A stretch of 64,000 nt of DNA, taken from positions 62,001-126,000 of the forward strand of contig NZ_JAGMWN010000002.1 of the NCBI RefSeq assembly GCF_017963645.1, read 5' to 3'. Source of the stretch: Marivibrio halodurans. Lineage in GTDB: Bacteria; Pseudomonadota; Alphaproteobacteria; UBA8366; Aestuariispiraceae. Position 1 is the first letter of the stretch. Each line of letters opens with the position of its first letter. The notes beneath the pieces are model-generated. The model was not told where the DNA came from, did not search any database, and was given only the letters and a program-made list of their open reading frames with translations. A program made the position numbers and the translations under genes. Positions 47,835 to 57,539 of the stretch are shown one piece after another.

Positions 47835-47951
47835 CCGACTGTCCGGTATGCCCGAATATCGCGGCCCCGGTGGGGCTCGACAGCGGCCGATCGTCCCGGC
47901 ATTGTTCCCCCTTCGATCCGCTTATCCCATGCCTCCACGGGACCGACGGCC

Positions 47952-48446
47952 ATGCCAGCCGATTCGACATATGCCGACGCGCCGTCGGGCGAGGGCGATC
48001 CCGCGCCCTTCGACGGGCGGCCGGCGGCTACCGGCGCGGTTACGCGCGGGACGACGCGCCTGTTCCGGGAGCGTGGCGAGGCCTGCTTGCTGGAGGTTAT
48101 CCTCAAGACCGGCCGGCGCGCCGATATCATGGCGCTCGACCGGTCCGGCGCGGTCACTATCCTGGAGGTGAAGTCGGGTGTCGAGGATTACCGTGCCGAC
48201 GGCAAGTGGCGGGACTATCTGCCCTTCTGCGACCGGTTCTATTTCGCGGTGCCGATCGGCTTCCCGGTCGAGATCCTGCCGGACGAGGTGGGGTTGGTGG
48301 TGGCGGACGCCTATGGGGCCTCGATTGAACGCCCGGCGGCCGAGGGCACGATGAACGCCAGCCGTCGCAAGGCCCTGATGCTGCGCTATGCCCGGCAGGC
48401 GGCCGAACGGCTGATGCGGATCGGCGATCCGTCGGCCGGGCTCTGA
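47952..48446 (+). CDS. mmcB: MmcB family DNA repair protein
   Basis: A 164-residue putative nuclease of the MmcB (DUF1052) family, linked in Caulobacter to mitomycin C resistance. It has ILKTGRRADIMALDRSGAV, VTILEVKSGVEDYRADGKW and FCDRFYFAVPIGFPVEILP; the D...ExK pattern resembles restriction-type nuclease centres. It lies 117 bp after the small membrane protein gene. Confidence 0.88.
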   Translation: MPADSTYADAPSGEGDPAPFDGRPAATGAVTRGTTRLFRERGEACLLEVILKTGRRADIMALDRSGAVTILEVKSGVEDYRADGKWRDYLPFCDRFYFAVPIGFPVEILPDEVGLVVADAYGASIERPAAEGTMNASRRKALMLRYARQAAERLMRIGDPSAGL

Positions 48447-48477
48447 ATCGCGGCATCTCCGTTGGGAAAAGGGTGGG

Positions 48478-49284
48478 TCAATCCGCCTGCGGTGCCGTTA
48501 TGCGCGGATGGTCGCCGCACAGCGGACACTCGGGATCGCGGCGCGTGCGGATCGTGCGGAAGGTCTGGTCGAGCGCGTCGAACAGCAACAGCCGCCCGGC
48601 CATGCCGGTGCCGAGTCCCAGCAGTTCCTTCAACGCCTCCACCGCCTGCAAGGTCCCCATCACGCCGGCCACCGCGCCGAAGATGCCGACGGTGTCGCAG
48701 CGCAGCACCAGGTTCGGGTCCGGCGGCGTGGGGAAGAGGCAGCGATAGCAAGGAAAATTCTCTCCCTCCGCGTTCGCCGCATAGGCCTTGTAGGTGGAAA
48801 GCTGCCCTTCGAAGCGCACCAGCGCCGCGCTGACCAGCGGCTTGCGCGCGAGATAGCAGGCATCGTTCGTCAGATAGCGCGCGGCGAAATTGTCGGAACC
48901 GTCGACCACCAGGTCATAGTCGGAGACGAGGTCCATCGCGTTCGCGGCGGTGAAGCGCGCGCGATGCTCGATCACCTCGATCTCGGGGTTGAGGGACTCG
49001 ATGCGTTCGGCCGCGCTGCGCACCTTGGCCTCGCCGACCGTATCGTCCGCATGGATGATCTGGCGTTGCAGGTTGGTGACGTCGACCACGTCGTGATCGA
49101 CGATGCCAAGCGTTCCGACCCCCGCAGCCGCCAGATAGAGCAGCGCCGGCGAGCCCAGCCCGCCCGCGCCGATCACCAGAACCCGGCTGGCGAGCAGCTT
49201 GAGCTGCCCTTCTTCCCCGACCTCGTCCAGGATGACGTGGCGGGCATAGCGTTCCAGTTGCGCGTCGCTCAGATCGTTCGTCAT
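48478..49284 (-). CDS. moeB: MoeB/ThiF-type adenylyltransferase
   Basis: E1-like enzyme of 268 residues that adenylates the C-terminus of MoaD or a similar sulfur carrier. The ATP loop is VIGAGGLGSPALLYLAAAGV and the catalytic Arg is in NLQRQIIH. Two zinc Cys pairs are in CYRCLF and CPLCGDH. It lacks a rhodanese domain. I start at the ATG at 49284 (MTNDLSDAQ). cysK lies 23 bp upstream, so both may serve sulfur metabolism. Confidence 0.9.
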   Translation of the reverse strand: MTNDLSDAQLERYARHVILDEVGEEGQLKLLASRVLVIGAGGLGSPALLYLAAAGVGTLGIVDHDVVDVTNLQRQIIHADDTVGEAKVRSAAERIESLNPEIEVIEHRARFTAANAMDLVSDYDLVVDGSDNFAARYLTNDACYLARKPLVSAALVRFEGQLSTYKAYAANAEGENFPCYRCLFPTPPDPNLVLRCDTVGIFGAVAGVMGTLQAVEALKELLGLGTGMAGRLLLFDALDQTFRTIRTRRDPECPLCGDHPRITAPQAD

Positions 49285-49307
49285 GCCTGCCTCGCCGGCT
49301 TGCGCCC

Positions 49308-50273
49308 TCACACGCCCTCGAACAGGGCGGTGGAGAGATAGCGCTCGGCGAAGCTCGCCAGGACGACGACGATGCGCTTGTCCTTCATGTCGGGGCGCTC
49401 CGCCACCTCCAGCGCGGCGGCGAGCGCGGCGCCGGACGAGATGCCGCAGGCCAGCCCCTCCAGCCGGGCCGCGCGCCGGGCGGTTGCGAAGGCGGTCTCG
49501 TTGGCGATGCGCAGAACCTCGGTGATGACGCCTGTATTGAGGATCTGGGGAATGAACCCGGCACCGATGCCCTGAATCTTGTGCGGGCCGGGCTGTCCGC
49601 CGGAGAGGACGGGGCTGTCCTCCGGCTCGACCGCGACGACGCGCAGATAGGGATTGCGTTCCTTCAGCACTTCTCCGACGCCGGTGATCGTGCCCCCGGT
49701 GCCGACCCCGGCGACCAGCACATCGACCTTGCCGTCGCAGTCGGTCCAGATTTCCTCCGCCGTGGTGCGGCGGTGAATCTCGGGGTTGGCGGGATTGACG
49801 AACTGCTGCGGCATGACCGCGCCGTCGATTTCCCCGATCAGCGCCTCGGCGCGCGCGATGGCGCCCTTCATGCCCTTCTCCGCCGGGGTGAGGTCGATTT
49901 CGGCGCCGAGCAGCTTCAGCATCTTCTGCCGCTCGACCGACATGCTCTCCGGCATGGTCAGGATCAGCCGATAGCCCTTGGCCGCGGCGACGAAGGCCAG
50001 CGCGATGCCGGTATTCCCCGAAGTCGGCTCCACCAGGACCGTCCGGCCGGGGGTGGCGAGACCGCGCTCCTCCAGCTCCTCGATCATGGCCAGCCCGATC
50101 CGGTCCTTCACGCTCGACAGCGGATTGAAGAATTCGAGCTTGGCGACGATGTCCGCCTCGACGCCCGCGTCCTTCGCCAGCCGGTCGAGACGCACCATTG
50201 GCGTGCCGCCGATCGTCTCCAGAATGGTGTCGTGGATATGCCCGCGCGCGGGCGCCGCCTTGCCTGCCGTCAT
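49308..50273 (-). CDS. cysK: Cysteine synthase A
   Basis: O-acetylserine sulfhydrylase, PLP-dependent, 321 residues. PLP-Lys is in [30 protein letters not shown] and [14 protein letters not shown] are the substrate and phosphate loops. I start at the ATG at 50273 ([11 protein letters not shown]); the frame extends 93 codons further but without family features. Upstream of moeB on the same strand. Confidence 0.95.
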   Translation of the reverse strand: MTAGKAAPARGHIHDTILETIGGTPMVRLDRLAKDAGVEADIVAKLEFFNPLSSVKDRIGLAMIEELEERGLATPGRTVLVEPTSGNTGIALAFVAAAKGYRLILTMPESMSVERQKMLKLLGAEIDLTPAEKGMKGAIARAEALIGEIDGAVMPQQFVNPANPEIHRRTTAEEIWTDCDGKVDVLVAGVGTGGTITGVGEVLKERNPYLRVVAVEPEDSPVLSGGQPGPHKIQGIGAGFIPQILNTGVITEVLRIANETAFATARRAARLEGLACGISSGAALAAALEVAERPDMKDKRIVVVLASFAERYLSTALFEGV

Positions 50274-50352
50274 GGGATGTTCGGTCCGTTTCCTTCGTCG
50301 CGTTTCCGCCCTGCCCGGACTGTACGCCCTTTGCTCCGCGCGGCAAGACGGC

Positions 50353-51756
50353 TCATGCCGAAAGCGCGGCCTCGCGCCGGTCCAAATAGGCCTCGATCGC
50401 GTCGAACAGCGGGTCGTTCCCTTCCGTCTCCCGCAGGGTGGCGAGGTCCGCGCGCGCGGCCGGCAGGGTGGTCCAAGGGACCTCCGCCGCCTCCACCAAG
50501 CGCTCGCGTTTCCAGGCGTCGAGCTTCGCCACCGTTCCCGCCGGCAGCGCATGGGGGCTGTCGAAATAGACGATGCGCCGGGCGAAGCTGGCGAGGCGCT
50601 TATCCTCGAACTGGCCGATCAGTTCCTGGCGTTCCTCCGGCGGGGCGTCGCGGAAGCGCGCCATCAGCGGTTCGTCATGCCGGGGGATGAAGCCGTCATA
50701 AAGCCGTTCCTCCACATGCGGGCTCGGCTCCCGGTCAGCGAAACGCTTGCTCATCGCCTCCAGGATCTTCTGGCGCAGCCGCCCATTCGCGGCGAGGCGC
50801 GCGGCCCGGCGATGCCATTCCGCCTTATCGAGGGTCGGCAGCCGCGCGAAATAATCCTCCGACGCCACGTCCAGCGGCACGGCATAGGGTTGCGCGTTGA
50901 GGCGCATCGGCTTGATCGGCTGGGCCGGGTCGGTGCCGATCAGGCCGATCAATTCTTCTAGGGGGTGGGCGGCCAGATCATCCGGGTCGGTGCCGAGGTC
51001 GAGGACCGCGGCCTCCGACTGGAACGTGCCGATCAGACTGCCGGCCCATGCGGACAGCGTGTTGAAGCGGTCGACATGGCCGGCGGCGAAAACCGGGTTG
51101 TCGCGCATCAGACGCTCCGCGTTCTGCTTCGCCGTGTTGTCGAGCATGGCATGCCAGACGGCGGGCGATCGTTCGCGGATCATGGCGGCGAGCTCGGCCG
51201 TCTTCTCCACGTCGTAGAGCGCGTCATGCGCGTCGGCCGCATCGAAGGCGATGCCGTTGGCTGCCGCCAGGGGGCCGAGCTTGAAGCTGGGCCTGCCCGA
51301 ATCCGTCATCGGCAGGTCGATCTCTCCCGGACGGAATAGCCAGACCGCACGGGCGAACCGCATCGTATCGCCGCGCCGGTTGCCGTGCTTGTTGGTCAGA
51401 TAGGGATCGAGCAGGCTCTGGAAGCGCGCATGGCGCAGCACGCTCTCGTCGAAGCCGAGGGAGTTGTGACCGATGAAGATAGCGGGGCCGTACCGGCTCG
51501 CGAACCGCTCGAAATCCGCCATCAGGTCCCAGTGCCGCGTCTCCGGCTCGTCGAGCCGGTCGGGATGGAGATGGGTCACGTAAAGCGCGGTCGGGGAAGG
51601 GACGACATGCGGCATCAACCGGCAGCGCGCGTTCATCCGCGCGTCCGGCACGGGTCTCAGATCCGGGTCGCACGCGACGGCGCCGATCTGCAGCACCTGG
51701 TCGAAGCCGATGGCGAGGCCCGAGGTCTCGAAATCATAGAACAGGAAATGGGTCAT
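50353..51756 (-). CDS. sbcB: Exodeoxyribonuclease I
   Basis: 3' to 5' single-strand exonuclease of 467 residues. The DEDDh motifs include [38 protein letters not shown] and [19 protein letters not shown]. The SH3-like and helical C-terminal part typical of ExoI follows ([12 protein letters not shown]-type region). I start at the ATG at 51756, which overlaps the stop of the next gene by 4 bp. Confidence 0.93.
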   Translation of the reverse strand: MTHFLFYDFETSGLAIGFDQVLQIGAVACDPDLRPVPDARMNARCRLMPHVVPSPTALYVTHLHPDRLDEPETRHWDLMADFERFASRYGPAIFIGHNSLGFDESVLRHARFQSLLDPYLTNKHGNRRGDTMRFARAVWLFRPGEIDLPMTDSGRPSFKLGPLAAANGIAFDAADAHDALYDVEKTAELAAMIRERSPAVWHAMLDNTAKQNAERLMRDNPVFAAGHVDRFNTLSAWAGSLIGTFQSEAAVLDLGTDPDDLAAHPLEELIGLIGTDPAQPIKPMRLNAQPYAVPLDVASEDYFARLPTLDKAEWHRRAARLAANGRLRQKILEAMSKRFADREPSPHVEERLYDGFIPRHDEPLMARFRDAPPEERQELIGQFEDKRLASFARRIVYFDSPHALPAGTVAKLDAWKRERLVEAAEVPWTTLPAARADLATLRETEGNDPLFDAIEAYLDRREAALSA

Positions 51757-52439
51757 CGGCGGAAGACGACGATCAGGTTGTTGGCCGGCATGGGCACGAC
51801 GGCGGCGAGGGCGAGGCCGGCTGCCTCGGCCTCCGGCGCGACCTCCCCCTCCAGGTCGCGGACGCCCCAGGCCGGGTTCCGCTCGCGCAGGGATTCGTCG
51901 AAGGCCTCGTTGGTGTCCGCCGTGTGACGGCCCTCGCGGCGATAAGGACCGTAGAGGATCAGCGGCGCCCCCGCCGGCAGCAACCGGCCGGCGCCCGCCA
52001 TCAATCCCCGTGTCGCCGCGAAGGGGGCGATATGGATCATGTTGGCGCAGAAAATCGCGGCGACATCGCCGGGAAGCTCCGACCACCACGCGTCCCGCGT
52101 CACGTCGACCAGAAGCGCGGGCGCGATGCGCGCGCAGCCGGTGTCGCGGGCATGGGCATCGATCGACGCGCGCGCCCCGTCATCCAGATCGCTCGGCTGC
52201 CAGCGCAGGCCCTCATTCAGGATCGGGGCGAAATGGGCCGCGTGTTCGCCACTGCCGCTGGCGATTTCCAGTACGGTGCCGTGCGTCGGAAGCTCACGCG
52301 TCAGGACAGGCAGGATGGCATCGCGGTTGCGCAGGGCCGCGGGCGCGTGTCGGCGCGGGTTCGGGGCGTCGGGATCGGGGGCTTTCACGCGTGTGAACTC
52401 CTTGCAGTCGCTGTCGTCGCGGGGTGCTGAATGCCGCAT
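51753..52439 (-). CDS. DUF938 family methyltransferase-like protein
   Basis: A 228-residue protein with a class I SAM-methyltransferase-like fold: VLEIASGSGEHAAHFAPI is motif I, and VAAIFCANMIHIAPFAATRG follows. The family start is in RHAPAALRNRDAILPVL, so a start at about 52388 (a GTG in KAPDPDAPNP) is as likely as the ATG at 52439. Function unknown. Overlaps sbcB by 4 bp. Confidence 0.85.
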   Translation of the reverse strand: MRHSAPRDDSDCKEFTRVKAPDPDAPNPRRHAPAALRNRDAILPVLTRELPTHGTVLEIASGSGEHAAHFAPILNEGLRWQPSDLDDGARASIDAHARDTGCARIAPALLVDVTRDAWWSELPGDVAAIFCANMIHIAPFAATRGLMAGAGRLLPAGAPLILYGPYRREGRHTADTNEAFDESLRERNPAWGVRDLEGEVAPEAEAAGLALAAVVPMPANNLIVVFRR

Positions 52440-52600
52440 TGCGGCGAAAAACGTTGCGTCGCACCCTGGGCATTACTACAAACCCACCGGTGCCGTGCGG
52501 TAAAGTCCGGTGCTTGTTTTTCGTCGTGCGTACCCGGCCGGCATCCGGATTATCCCGCAGCGCACCATGTTGATCGCCCGCGTTCGGAGGATCGTCATTC

Positions 52601-52939
52601 ATGACCTATGTCGTTACCGAAGCCTGCATCAAGTGCAAGTATCAGGACTGCATCGAGGTCTGCCCCGTCGATTGTTTCTACGAGGGCGAGAACATGCTGG
52701 TGATCCATCCCGACGAATGCATCGATTGCGGTGTGTGCGAACCCGAATGTCCGGCGGAGGCGATCCTGCCCGATACCGAGCCCGAGGCCGAGAAGTGGCT
52801 GGAACTCAATCGGGACTACTCCGAGAAATGGCCGAATATCACGCGGAAAGGCGAACCGCCGGCCGATGCCGAGGAATGGGACGGCGTGAACGGCAAGTTC
52901 GAGAACCATTTCAGCGCCAATCCGGGTAAGGGAGACTGA
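52601..52939 (+). CDS. fdxA: 7Fe-8S ferredoxin FdxA
   Basis: Ferredoxin of 112 residues with one [3Fe-4S] and one [4Fe-4S] cluster. Cysteines are in [18 protein letters not shown] and [13 protein letters not shown] long acidic C-terminal tail is typical of FdxA. It lies upstream of carD, a conserved alphaproteobacterial pairing. It could also be an electron carrier for other oxygenases, though no link to the box cluster is shown. Confidence 0.95.
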   Translation: MTYVVTEACIKCKYQDCIEVCPVDCFYEGENMLVIHPDECIDCGVCEPECPAEAILPDTEPEAEKWLELNRDYSEKWPNITRKGEPPADAEEWDGVNGKFENHFSANPGKGD

Positions 52940-53475
52940 CCTTTCCCGGATGCCGCGGTGCCCCCGCGGGTCGTCCCGGTACCTGTCGGAACGCGATGTC
53001 GGGTTAAGCTTCGCTTTTTATATCAAAAGCTTGCGGGCCAGGTTCCACGTGTCTGGCCAGGATTCCGCGTGTGCGAAGTTTCGCTGGGAAATCGGCGAAT
53101 TTTATGTTACATTATTACCCATAAATCGAAGCGGCGTCCGGCCACACACATATCCGTCCCCGGGGAAATCCCTGGGCGATGGTGAAATGGCGGACGGCGC
53201 GCTTTCAGGCGACCGAATATCCCGCGCCTGGCTGTCGATCCACCGGGCCCGTCCCGGAGGTCGTGCCGGGTCGGGGGAAAATCGCGTCAGGCGCCGGCGG
53301 GTAACCGTCCTACGGGCGTCGGGCGCCATCGGCCGGGTGCTTCCGATCGTCGGCCCGCGATCGACCGATCCCGACCGGAGACCGAAATATAGGATCGCAG
53401 GGCCCGGTGCCCGGTGGGCCGGGTGAAGCCGCGGACGGTTCGACCCGATGCGGCATACTGGTAACGAGGAATGGA
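52940..53475. other. Gene-free stretch between fdxA and carD
   Basis: About 536 bp. An AT-rich part at about 53095-53130 (TTTTATGTTACATTATTACC) may carry a promoter for carD. Near-identical 19-20-bp segments GCCAGGTTCCACGTGTCTG (53037-53055) and GCCAGGATTCCGCGTGTGCG (53056-53075) stand in tandem. A 158-codon open frame covers part of it but shows no family features. Confidence 0.45.
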
Positions 53476-53994
53476 ATGGCTAGCAAGTCTTCGGCGAACA
53501 AGGCGGGATACCGCAAGGGTGATTTCGTGGTGTATCCGACGCATGGCGTCGGCAAGGTTCTGGGAATCGAGGATCAGGAAATCGCGGGTCAGAAGCTCGA
53601 GCTCATCATCATCGAATTCGACAAGGACCGCATGACGCTGCGCGTCCCGGTTGCCAAGGCCGATCAGTCGGGCCTGCGCAAGCTGTCCTCTCCCGATCAG
53701 ATGAAGACGGCGCTGAAGACCCTCAAGGGTAAGAGCCGCGTGCGCCGGACCATGTGGTCGCGCCGCGCCCAGGAATACGAGGCGAAGATCAATTCCGGCG
53801 ATCCGGTCGCCATCGCGGAGGTCGTGCGCGACCTGTTCCGCAACGCCAATCAGCCGGATCAGTCCTATAGCGAGCGTCAGCTCTATCAGGCGGCGCTCGA
53901 CCGGCTCGCGCGCGAGTTCGCGGCCGTCGAGGCGATCGACGAAACCTCCGCCGCCGATCGGTTGGAGCAGATGCTGCAGAAGGCGGCGGCCTAG
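53476..53994 (+). CDS. carD: CarD family transcription regulator
   Basis: RNA-polymerase-binding regulator of 172 residues. The N-terminal Tudor-like domain has GDFVVYPTHGVGKVLGIEDQ and the C-terminal part is helical (TMWSRRAQEYEAKINSGD). It stabilises promoter complexes, especially at rRNA promoters, in the family. I start at the ATG at 53476 (MASKSSANK). Ends at a strong terminator. Confidence 0.94.
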   Translation: MASKSSANKAGYRKGDFVVYPTHGVGKVLGIEDQEIAGQKLELIIIEFDKDRMTLRVPVAKADQSGLRKLSSPDQMKTALKTLKGKSRVRRTMWSRRAQEYEAKINSGDPVAIAEVVRDLFRNANQPDQSYSERQLYQAALDRLAREFAAVEAIDETSAADRLEQMLQKAAA

Positions 53995-54031
53995 GCTTTC
54001 CTCCCGTCGGGAAGAAGCAGGACGGGCGGGA

Positions 54032-54066
54032 AAAGGCGGGCGAACCTCGGGGGCGCCCGCCTTTCC
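54032..54066 (+). terminator. Rho-independent terminator after carD
   Basis: AAAGGCGGGCG (54032-54042) pairs with CGCCCGCCTTT (54054-54064), with the T-rich side continuing as TTTCCC. It lies 38 bp after the carD stop. Confidence 0.82.
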
Positions 54067-54241
54067 CTTGCCCGGTCGCGACGCGCCGTGTCTTTCTGGT
54101 GGTTCCATTTGCCCGGAAAGCCCTCTAAAGAGGATGCGGGAGGGACGATCCACCGCGCGCCGGCGGCCGTCCGCGAACAGTCGCCCATATGTGCGAAGGC
54201 GCGACAGATCAAGGCGACCGGGAGGACCACGGGCGAAACCC

Positions 54242-55060
54242 ATGGCGGATAGTCGGACGATCATTCCCCTGCGGTCCGCCGCGCGGATATGGGCCGTGGC
54301 CGCGATCCACGGCGAGGCGGAACGCCTCGCGGCCCTGCATGACCGCATGGCGGAGGAAATCGATAGCGGCGACCGGATCGTCTATCTCGGCAATTATTTC
54401 GGCTATGGGCCCGATGGCCGCGAGGTGCTGGACGAATTGATCCGTTTCCGGCGCTGGTTCCTCTCCTTTCCGCCCTATATGGACGGCGACGACATCGTCT
54501 TTCTGCGTGGCGCGCAGGAGGAGATGTGGGTGAAACTGGTGCAACTTCAGTTCGCGACCGAGCCGGCGGCGGTCCTCGACTTCATGGCCGCGCGCGGTAT
54601 GGGCGAGGCGTTGGCCGCCTTCGGCGCCGATTTGGAGGAGGCGCGCCGCGCCGCGCGCGACGGCACGCTGGCGCTGACCTATTGGTGCAATCGGTTGCGC
54701 GACCGGTTACGTGCCATCCCGGGGCACGAGGCGTTCATCGCCGCGCTGGCCCGCGCCGCGCTGGTCGCCCCGGCGGGGGAGCGCGGCGGCATGCTTCTCG
54801 TTCATTGCGGTCTTGATCCGGAAAAACCGCTCGATGCCCAGGCGGATGCCTTCTGGTGGGCGCCGCGTGGATTCGAGCGCTTGGATACCGCCTTCCAGGG
54901 GTCGATTACCCGCGTCGTGCGCGGGTTCGACCCGGAGGCCGCCGGCGTCGTCGACCGTGCGCTCACCCTCTCCATCGACGCGGGCGCGGGGCGCGGTGGG
55001 CCGTTGACCGCCGTGCGGCTCTCCCCGACGGGGAAGCTTGAGAAGCGCTACACCGTCTGA
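54242..55060 (+). CDS. PPP-like phosphoesterase with degenerate catalytic motifs
   Basis: A 272-residue protein whose fold matches PPP phosphatases, but whose metal-binding motifs are altered. GDxHG is AAIHG, GDYVDRG is GNYFGYG and GNHE is GAQEE. LLVHCGLDPEKPLDAQADAF is retained near the end. I infer that it is inactive or uses different chemistry, perhaps a regulatory pseudo-phosphatase. It lies between carD and rpoH. A canonical relative is at 30215. Confidence 0.8.
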   Translation: MADSRTIIPLRSAARIWAVAAIHGEAERLAALHDRMAEEIDSGDRIVYLGNYFGYGPDGREVLDELIRFRRWFLSFPPYMDGDDIVFLRGAQEEMWVKLVQLQFATEPAAVLDFMAARGMGEALAAFGADLEEARRAARDGTLALTYWCNRLRDRLRAIPGHEAFIAALARAALVAPAGERGGMLLVHCGLDPEKPLDAQADAFWWAPRGFERLDTAFQGSITRVVRGFDPEAAGVVDRALTLSIDAGAGRGGPLTAVRLSPTGKLEKRYTV

Positions 55061-55152
55061 CCCCAGATCTCTTCCCTTCGGCCTTTTTCCCACCTGTCGT
55101 TCGCTGCGAATGCATCGCGAGCGGAAAGATGATATATTTCGGCTCGCGAAAG

Positions 55153-55182
55153 TGATCCGTTTTCCCACGGTCGACGTATTAC
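55153..55182 (+). promoter_or_regulatory. Candidate ECF (RpoE/ChrR-type) promoter before rpoH
   Basis: TGATCC (55153-55158), an 18-bp spacer and TATTAC (55177-55182). Same -35 and spacing as the site before the ECF sigma gene at 37912. It lies about 67 bp before the rpoH start codon. Confidence 0.5.
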
Positions 55183-55248
55183 CTCATGCAAGAACGCGCG
55201 CGCTGCCCGCAAGGACCGGCCACGCCGCAAGCGAGAGGGATCAGGGAC

Positions 55249-56136
55249 ATGGCCTATATCGATGATCCGGAGACCCAACGGGCGAATCTGCGCTTCATCA
55301 AGGCGTCGATGAAGCAGCCGCTCCTCACCCGCGAACGCGAGATGGAATTGGCCCGTCTCTGGCGCGAGACGGGGGACGAGGCGGCGTTGCACGAGATGGT
55401 CTCGGCCTATACGCGCCTTGTCGTCTCGATGGCGTCCAAGTTTCGCAATTACGGCCTGCCGGTCGGCGATTTGGTTCAGGAAGGCTCGGTCGGTCTGATG
55501 CAGGCCGCCGCGCGGTTCGAACCGGAGCGCGATATCCGTTTCTCCACCTATGCCAGTTGGTGGATCCGTTCGGCCATGCAGGATTACGTGCTGCGCAATT
55601 GGTCGATCGTGCGTACCGGCACGACGGCGGCGCAGAAATCCCTGTTCTTCAACCTGCGTCGACTGCGCGCCAGGATCGCGGATGCCTCCGCGACCCAGCT
55701 TACCCCGCAGCAGCGCGCCGCCATCGCGGCGGAACTTAAGGTCAATCCGCGCGACGTGGAGAGCATGGAAAGCCGCCTCGCCGCGGGCGACCAGTCGCTC
55801 AACGCGCCGGTCGGCGAGGAGGAGGACGGCGGCAACTGGCTCGACTTCCTGCGCGACGACCGGGCCAGCCCGGAGGAGGTGGTCTCCGGCCTGCGCGACA
55901 GCGAGACGCGCTCGCGCTGGCTCGCCGAGGCGATCGGCGAGTTGAGCGCGCGCGAACAGACCATCATCCGTCGCCGCCGGCTGGTCGAGGAAGGCGCGAC
56001 GCTGGAGGAGCTGGGCCGCGAACTCGGCGTCAGCAAGGAGCGCGTCCGGCAGTTGGAGCATCGCGCCCTCGGCAAGTTGCGCAAGAGCCTCGAAAGCTGC
56101 GCGGAACGGCCCGGCGACCTGCTGGTCGAGGCCTGA
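55249..56136 (+). CDS. rpoH: RNA polymerase sigma factor RpoH
   Basis: Heat-shock-type sigma factor of 295 residues. Region 2 has LVVSMASKFRNYGLPVGDLV, RFSTYASWWIRSAMQDYV and RNWSIVRTGTTAAQKSLFFN; the last is the RpoH box region. Region 4 has LEELGRELGVSKERVRQLEH. I start at the ATG at 55249 (MAYIDDPETQ). The promoter candidate upstream and the carD-side location suggest an RpoHII-type, oxidative-stress paralogue, but this cannot be settled from one copy. Confidence 0.92.
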   Translation: MAYIDDPETQRANLRFIKASMKQPLLTREREMELARLWRETGDEAALHEMVSAYTRLVVSMASKFRNYGLPVGDLVQEGSVGLMQAAARFEPERDIRFSTYASWWIRSAMQDYVLRNWSIVRTGTTAAQKSLFFNLRRLRARIADASATQLTPQQRAAIAAELKVNPRDVESMESRLAAGDQSLNAPVGEEEDGGNWLDFLRDDRASPEEVVSGLRDSETRSRWLAEAIGELSAREQTIIRRRRLVEEGATLEELGRELGVSKERVRQLEHRALGKLRKSLESCAERPGDLLVEA

Positions 56137-56180
56137 ACGCACGACATTCGACCTCCCCCAAGATCGGTTTCGATCGACCT

Positions 56181-56209
56181 CGCCCGGGCTTTGGTCCGGG
56201 CGTTTTTTT
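56181..56209 (+). terminator. Rho-independent terminator after rpoH
   Basis: CGCCCGG (56181-56187) pairs with CCGGGCG (56196-56202), followed by T7 (56203-56209). A small 12-bp-type repeat of ATGTTCGG(C/T)CCC follows at about 56214-56244. Confidence 0.92.
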
Positions 56210-56310
56210 GTTTGGTCCCATGTTCGGCCCCATGTTCGGTCCCGGAGTCTGGAGCCTTCGGGGCGCGCATGGCACCCTGCGCCCGCGCGGCGGCAGGATG
56301 AAGGAGAAGA

Positions 56311-57333
56311 ATGATGAAGGCCATGCGGCTCGAGGAGGATTTCGGGCTGGAGAATATCCGCTATCGCGACCTGCCCGATCCGGAACCCGGCCCGGGCGAG
56401 GTGGTGATCGCGATCGAGGCGGTGGCGATCAATCCGCGCGACCGACTGATGATGCTGGGCGGCTATGGTCGGATGGGCGGTCGGCCGCCGCTGATTCCGC
56501 TGTGCGACGGGGCGGGGCGGATCGCGGCCGTCGGCCCGGGGGTCGATGGGGTCCGGGAAGGTGATTTCGTCTTTCCCCATTATAGCCGGACATGGCCGCG
56601 CGGGCTGCCCGACCCCTCCGCCCACGGGGGCGCGCATGGCGGACCGCTGGATGGGACGATGCGCGCGCTGATGCCGGTGCCGGCCACGGCCGTGGTCCAG
56701 GCGCCCGTCCATCTGACGGCGGCGGAGGCGGCGGCGTTGCCCTGTGCCGGGGTCACCGCCTGGTCGGCCGTGGTGGAACAGGCGCGGATCAAGACCGGTC
56801 AGCGGGTACTGATTCAGGGGACGGGCGCGATTTCCCTCTTCGCCCTGCAATTCGCGAAGCTTCAGGGGGCGGAGGTCGTCCTGATCTCCTCCAGCGACGA
56901 GAAGCTGGAACGCGCCCGCGCGCTCGGCGCCGATCACCTGATCAATTATCGCGACGTTCCGGATTGGCATAAGCCGGTGCGGGAGATGACGGCGGGGTTG
57001 GGCGTCGACCATGTGGTGGATGTCGGCGGGGCGGCGACGCTCGAAAACTCCATCGGGGCCGTGCGTACCAGCGGGTCGATCAGCCTGATCGGCGTGCTGG
57101 GCGGCTCGCGGCCGCCCTTCGATCTCGGCCGCGTCGTCACCCGCAATATCCGCCTTCAAGGTGTCACCGTCGGCGGCCGGGACATGGCGGAGCGCATGGC
57201 GGCCGCCGTCGCGTTCCACCGCATGCGCCCGGCATTGGAGGAAAAGCGCTTTGCCTTCCGGGACCTGGCCGGGGCATTGGATGCGCTGCCGGAGGGGCGG
57301 CATTTCGGCAAGGTCGTGTGCGAGGATTTCTGA
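56311..57333 (+). CDS. Medium-chain NAD(P)-dependent dehydrogenase/reductase
   Basis: A 340-residue MDR protein. It starts with an N-terminal GroES-like part (VVIAIEAVAINPRDRLMM) and has a Rossmann region with GTGAISLFALQFAKLQGAEV. The zinc-binding GHE motif is not evident, so it is more like quinone reductases or zinc-free alcohol dehydrogenases. Substrate unknown. It lies between rpoH and trpS. Confidence 0.85.
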   Translation: MMKAMRLEEDFGLENIRYRDLPDPEPGPGEVVIAIEAVAINPRDRLMMLGGYGRMGGRPPLIPLCDGAGRIAAVGPGVDGVREGDFVFPHYSRTWPRGLPDPSAHGGAHGGPLDGTMRALMPVPATAVVQAPVHLTAAEAAALPCAGVTAWSAVVEQARIKTGQRVLIQGTGAISLFALQFAKLQGAEVVLISSSDEKLERARALGADHLINYRDVPDWHKPVREMTAGLGVDHVVDVGGAATLENSIGAVRTSGSISLIGVLGGSRPPFDLGRVVTRNIRLQGVTVGGRDMAERMAAAVAFHRMRPALEEKRFAFRDLAGALDALPEGRHFGKVVCEDF

Positions 57334-57345
57334 ATCCGGCATCCT

Positions 57346-57470
57346 CGTGACGCCCGCCCGCCGCGCCTTGCGTGACGCCCGCCCGCCGCGCCTTGCGTGA
57401 CGCCCGCCCGCCGCGCCTTGCGTGACGCCCGCCCGCCGGGCACTTGCTTGACGCCCGCCCGCCGCCCGGC
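57346..57470. repeat. 25-bp tandem repeat upstream of trpS
   Basis: Unit CGTGACGCCCGCCCGCCGCG (first 20 bases; unit ends CCTTG) occurs three times exactly at 57346-57420, followed by two diverged units to about 57470. It starts 13 bp after the dehydrogenase stop. Adjacent copies have no unique spacers. Confidence 0.93.
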
Positions 57471-57539
57471 GATAAGGCGGGCGACCGCAGCCGATCCATC
57501 CTGATCAATCGCAATGACGCCTCGGGGAGTCCACATCCC

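Noticed and set aside
52950-53426. A 158-codon open frame between fdxA and carD
   Set aside because: No family features, no ribosome site, and it crosses the AT-rich presumed promoter region.
55048-57342. A 764-codon minus-strand open frame over rpoH and the dehydrogenase
   Set aside because: Antisense to two clear genes; composition and repeats reflect the opposite strand only.
57346-57470. Possible CRISPR array
   Set aside because: Units are contiguous without unique spacers and no cas genes are present; a simple tandem repeat.
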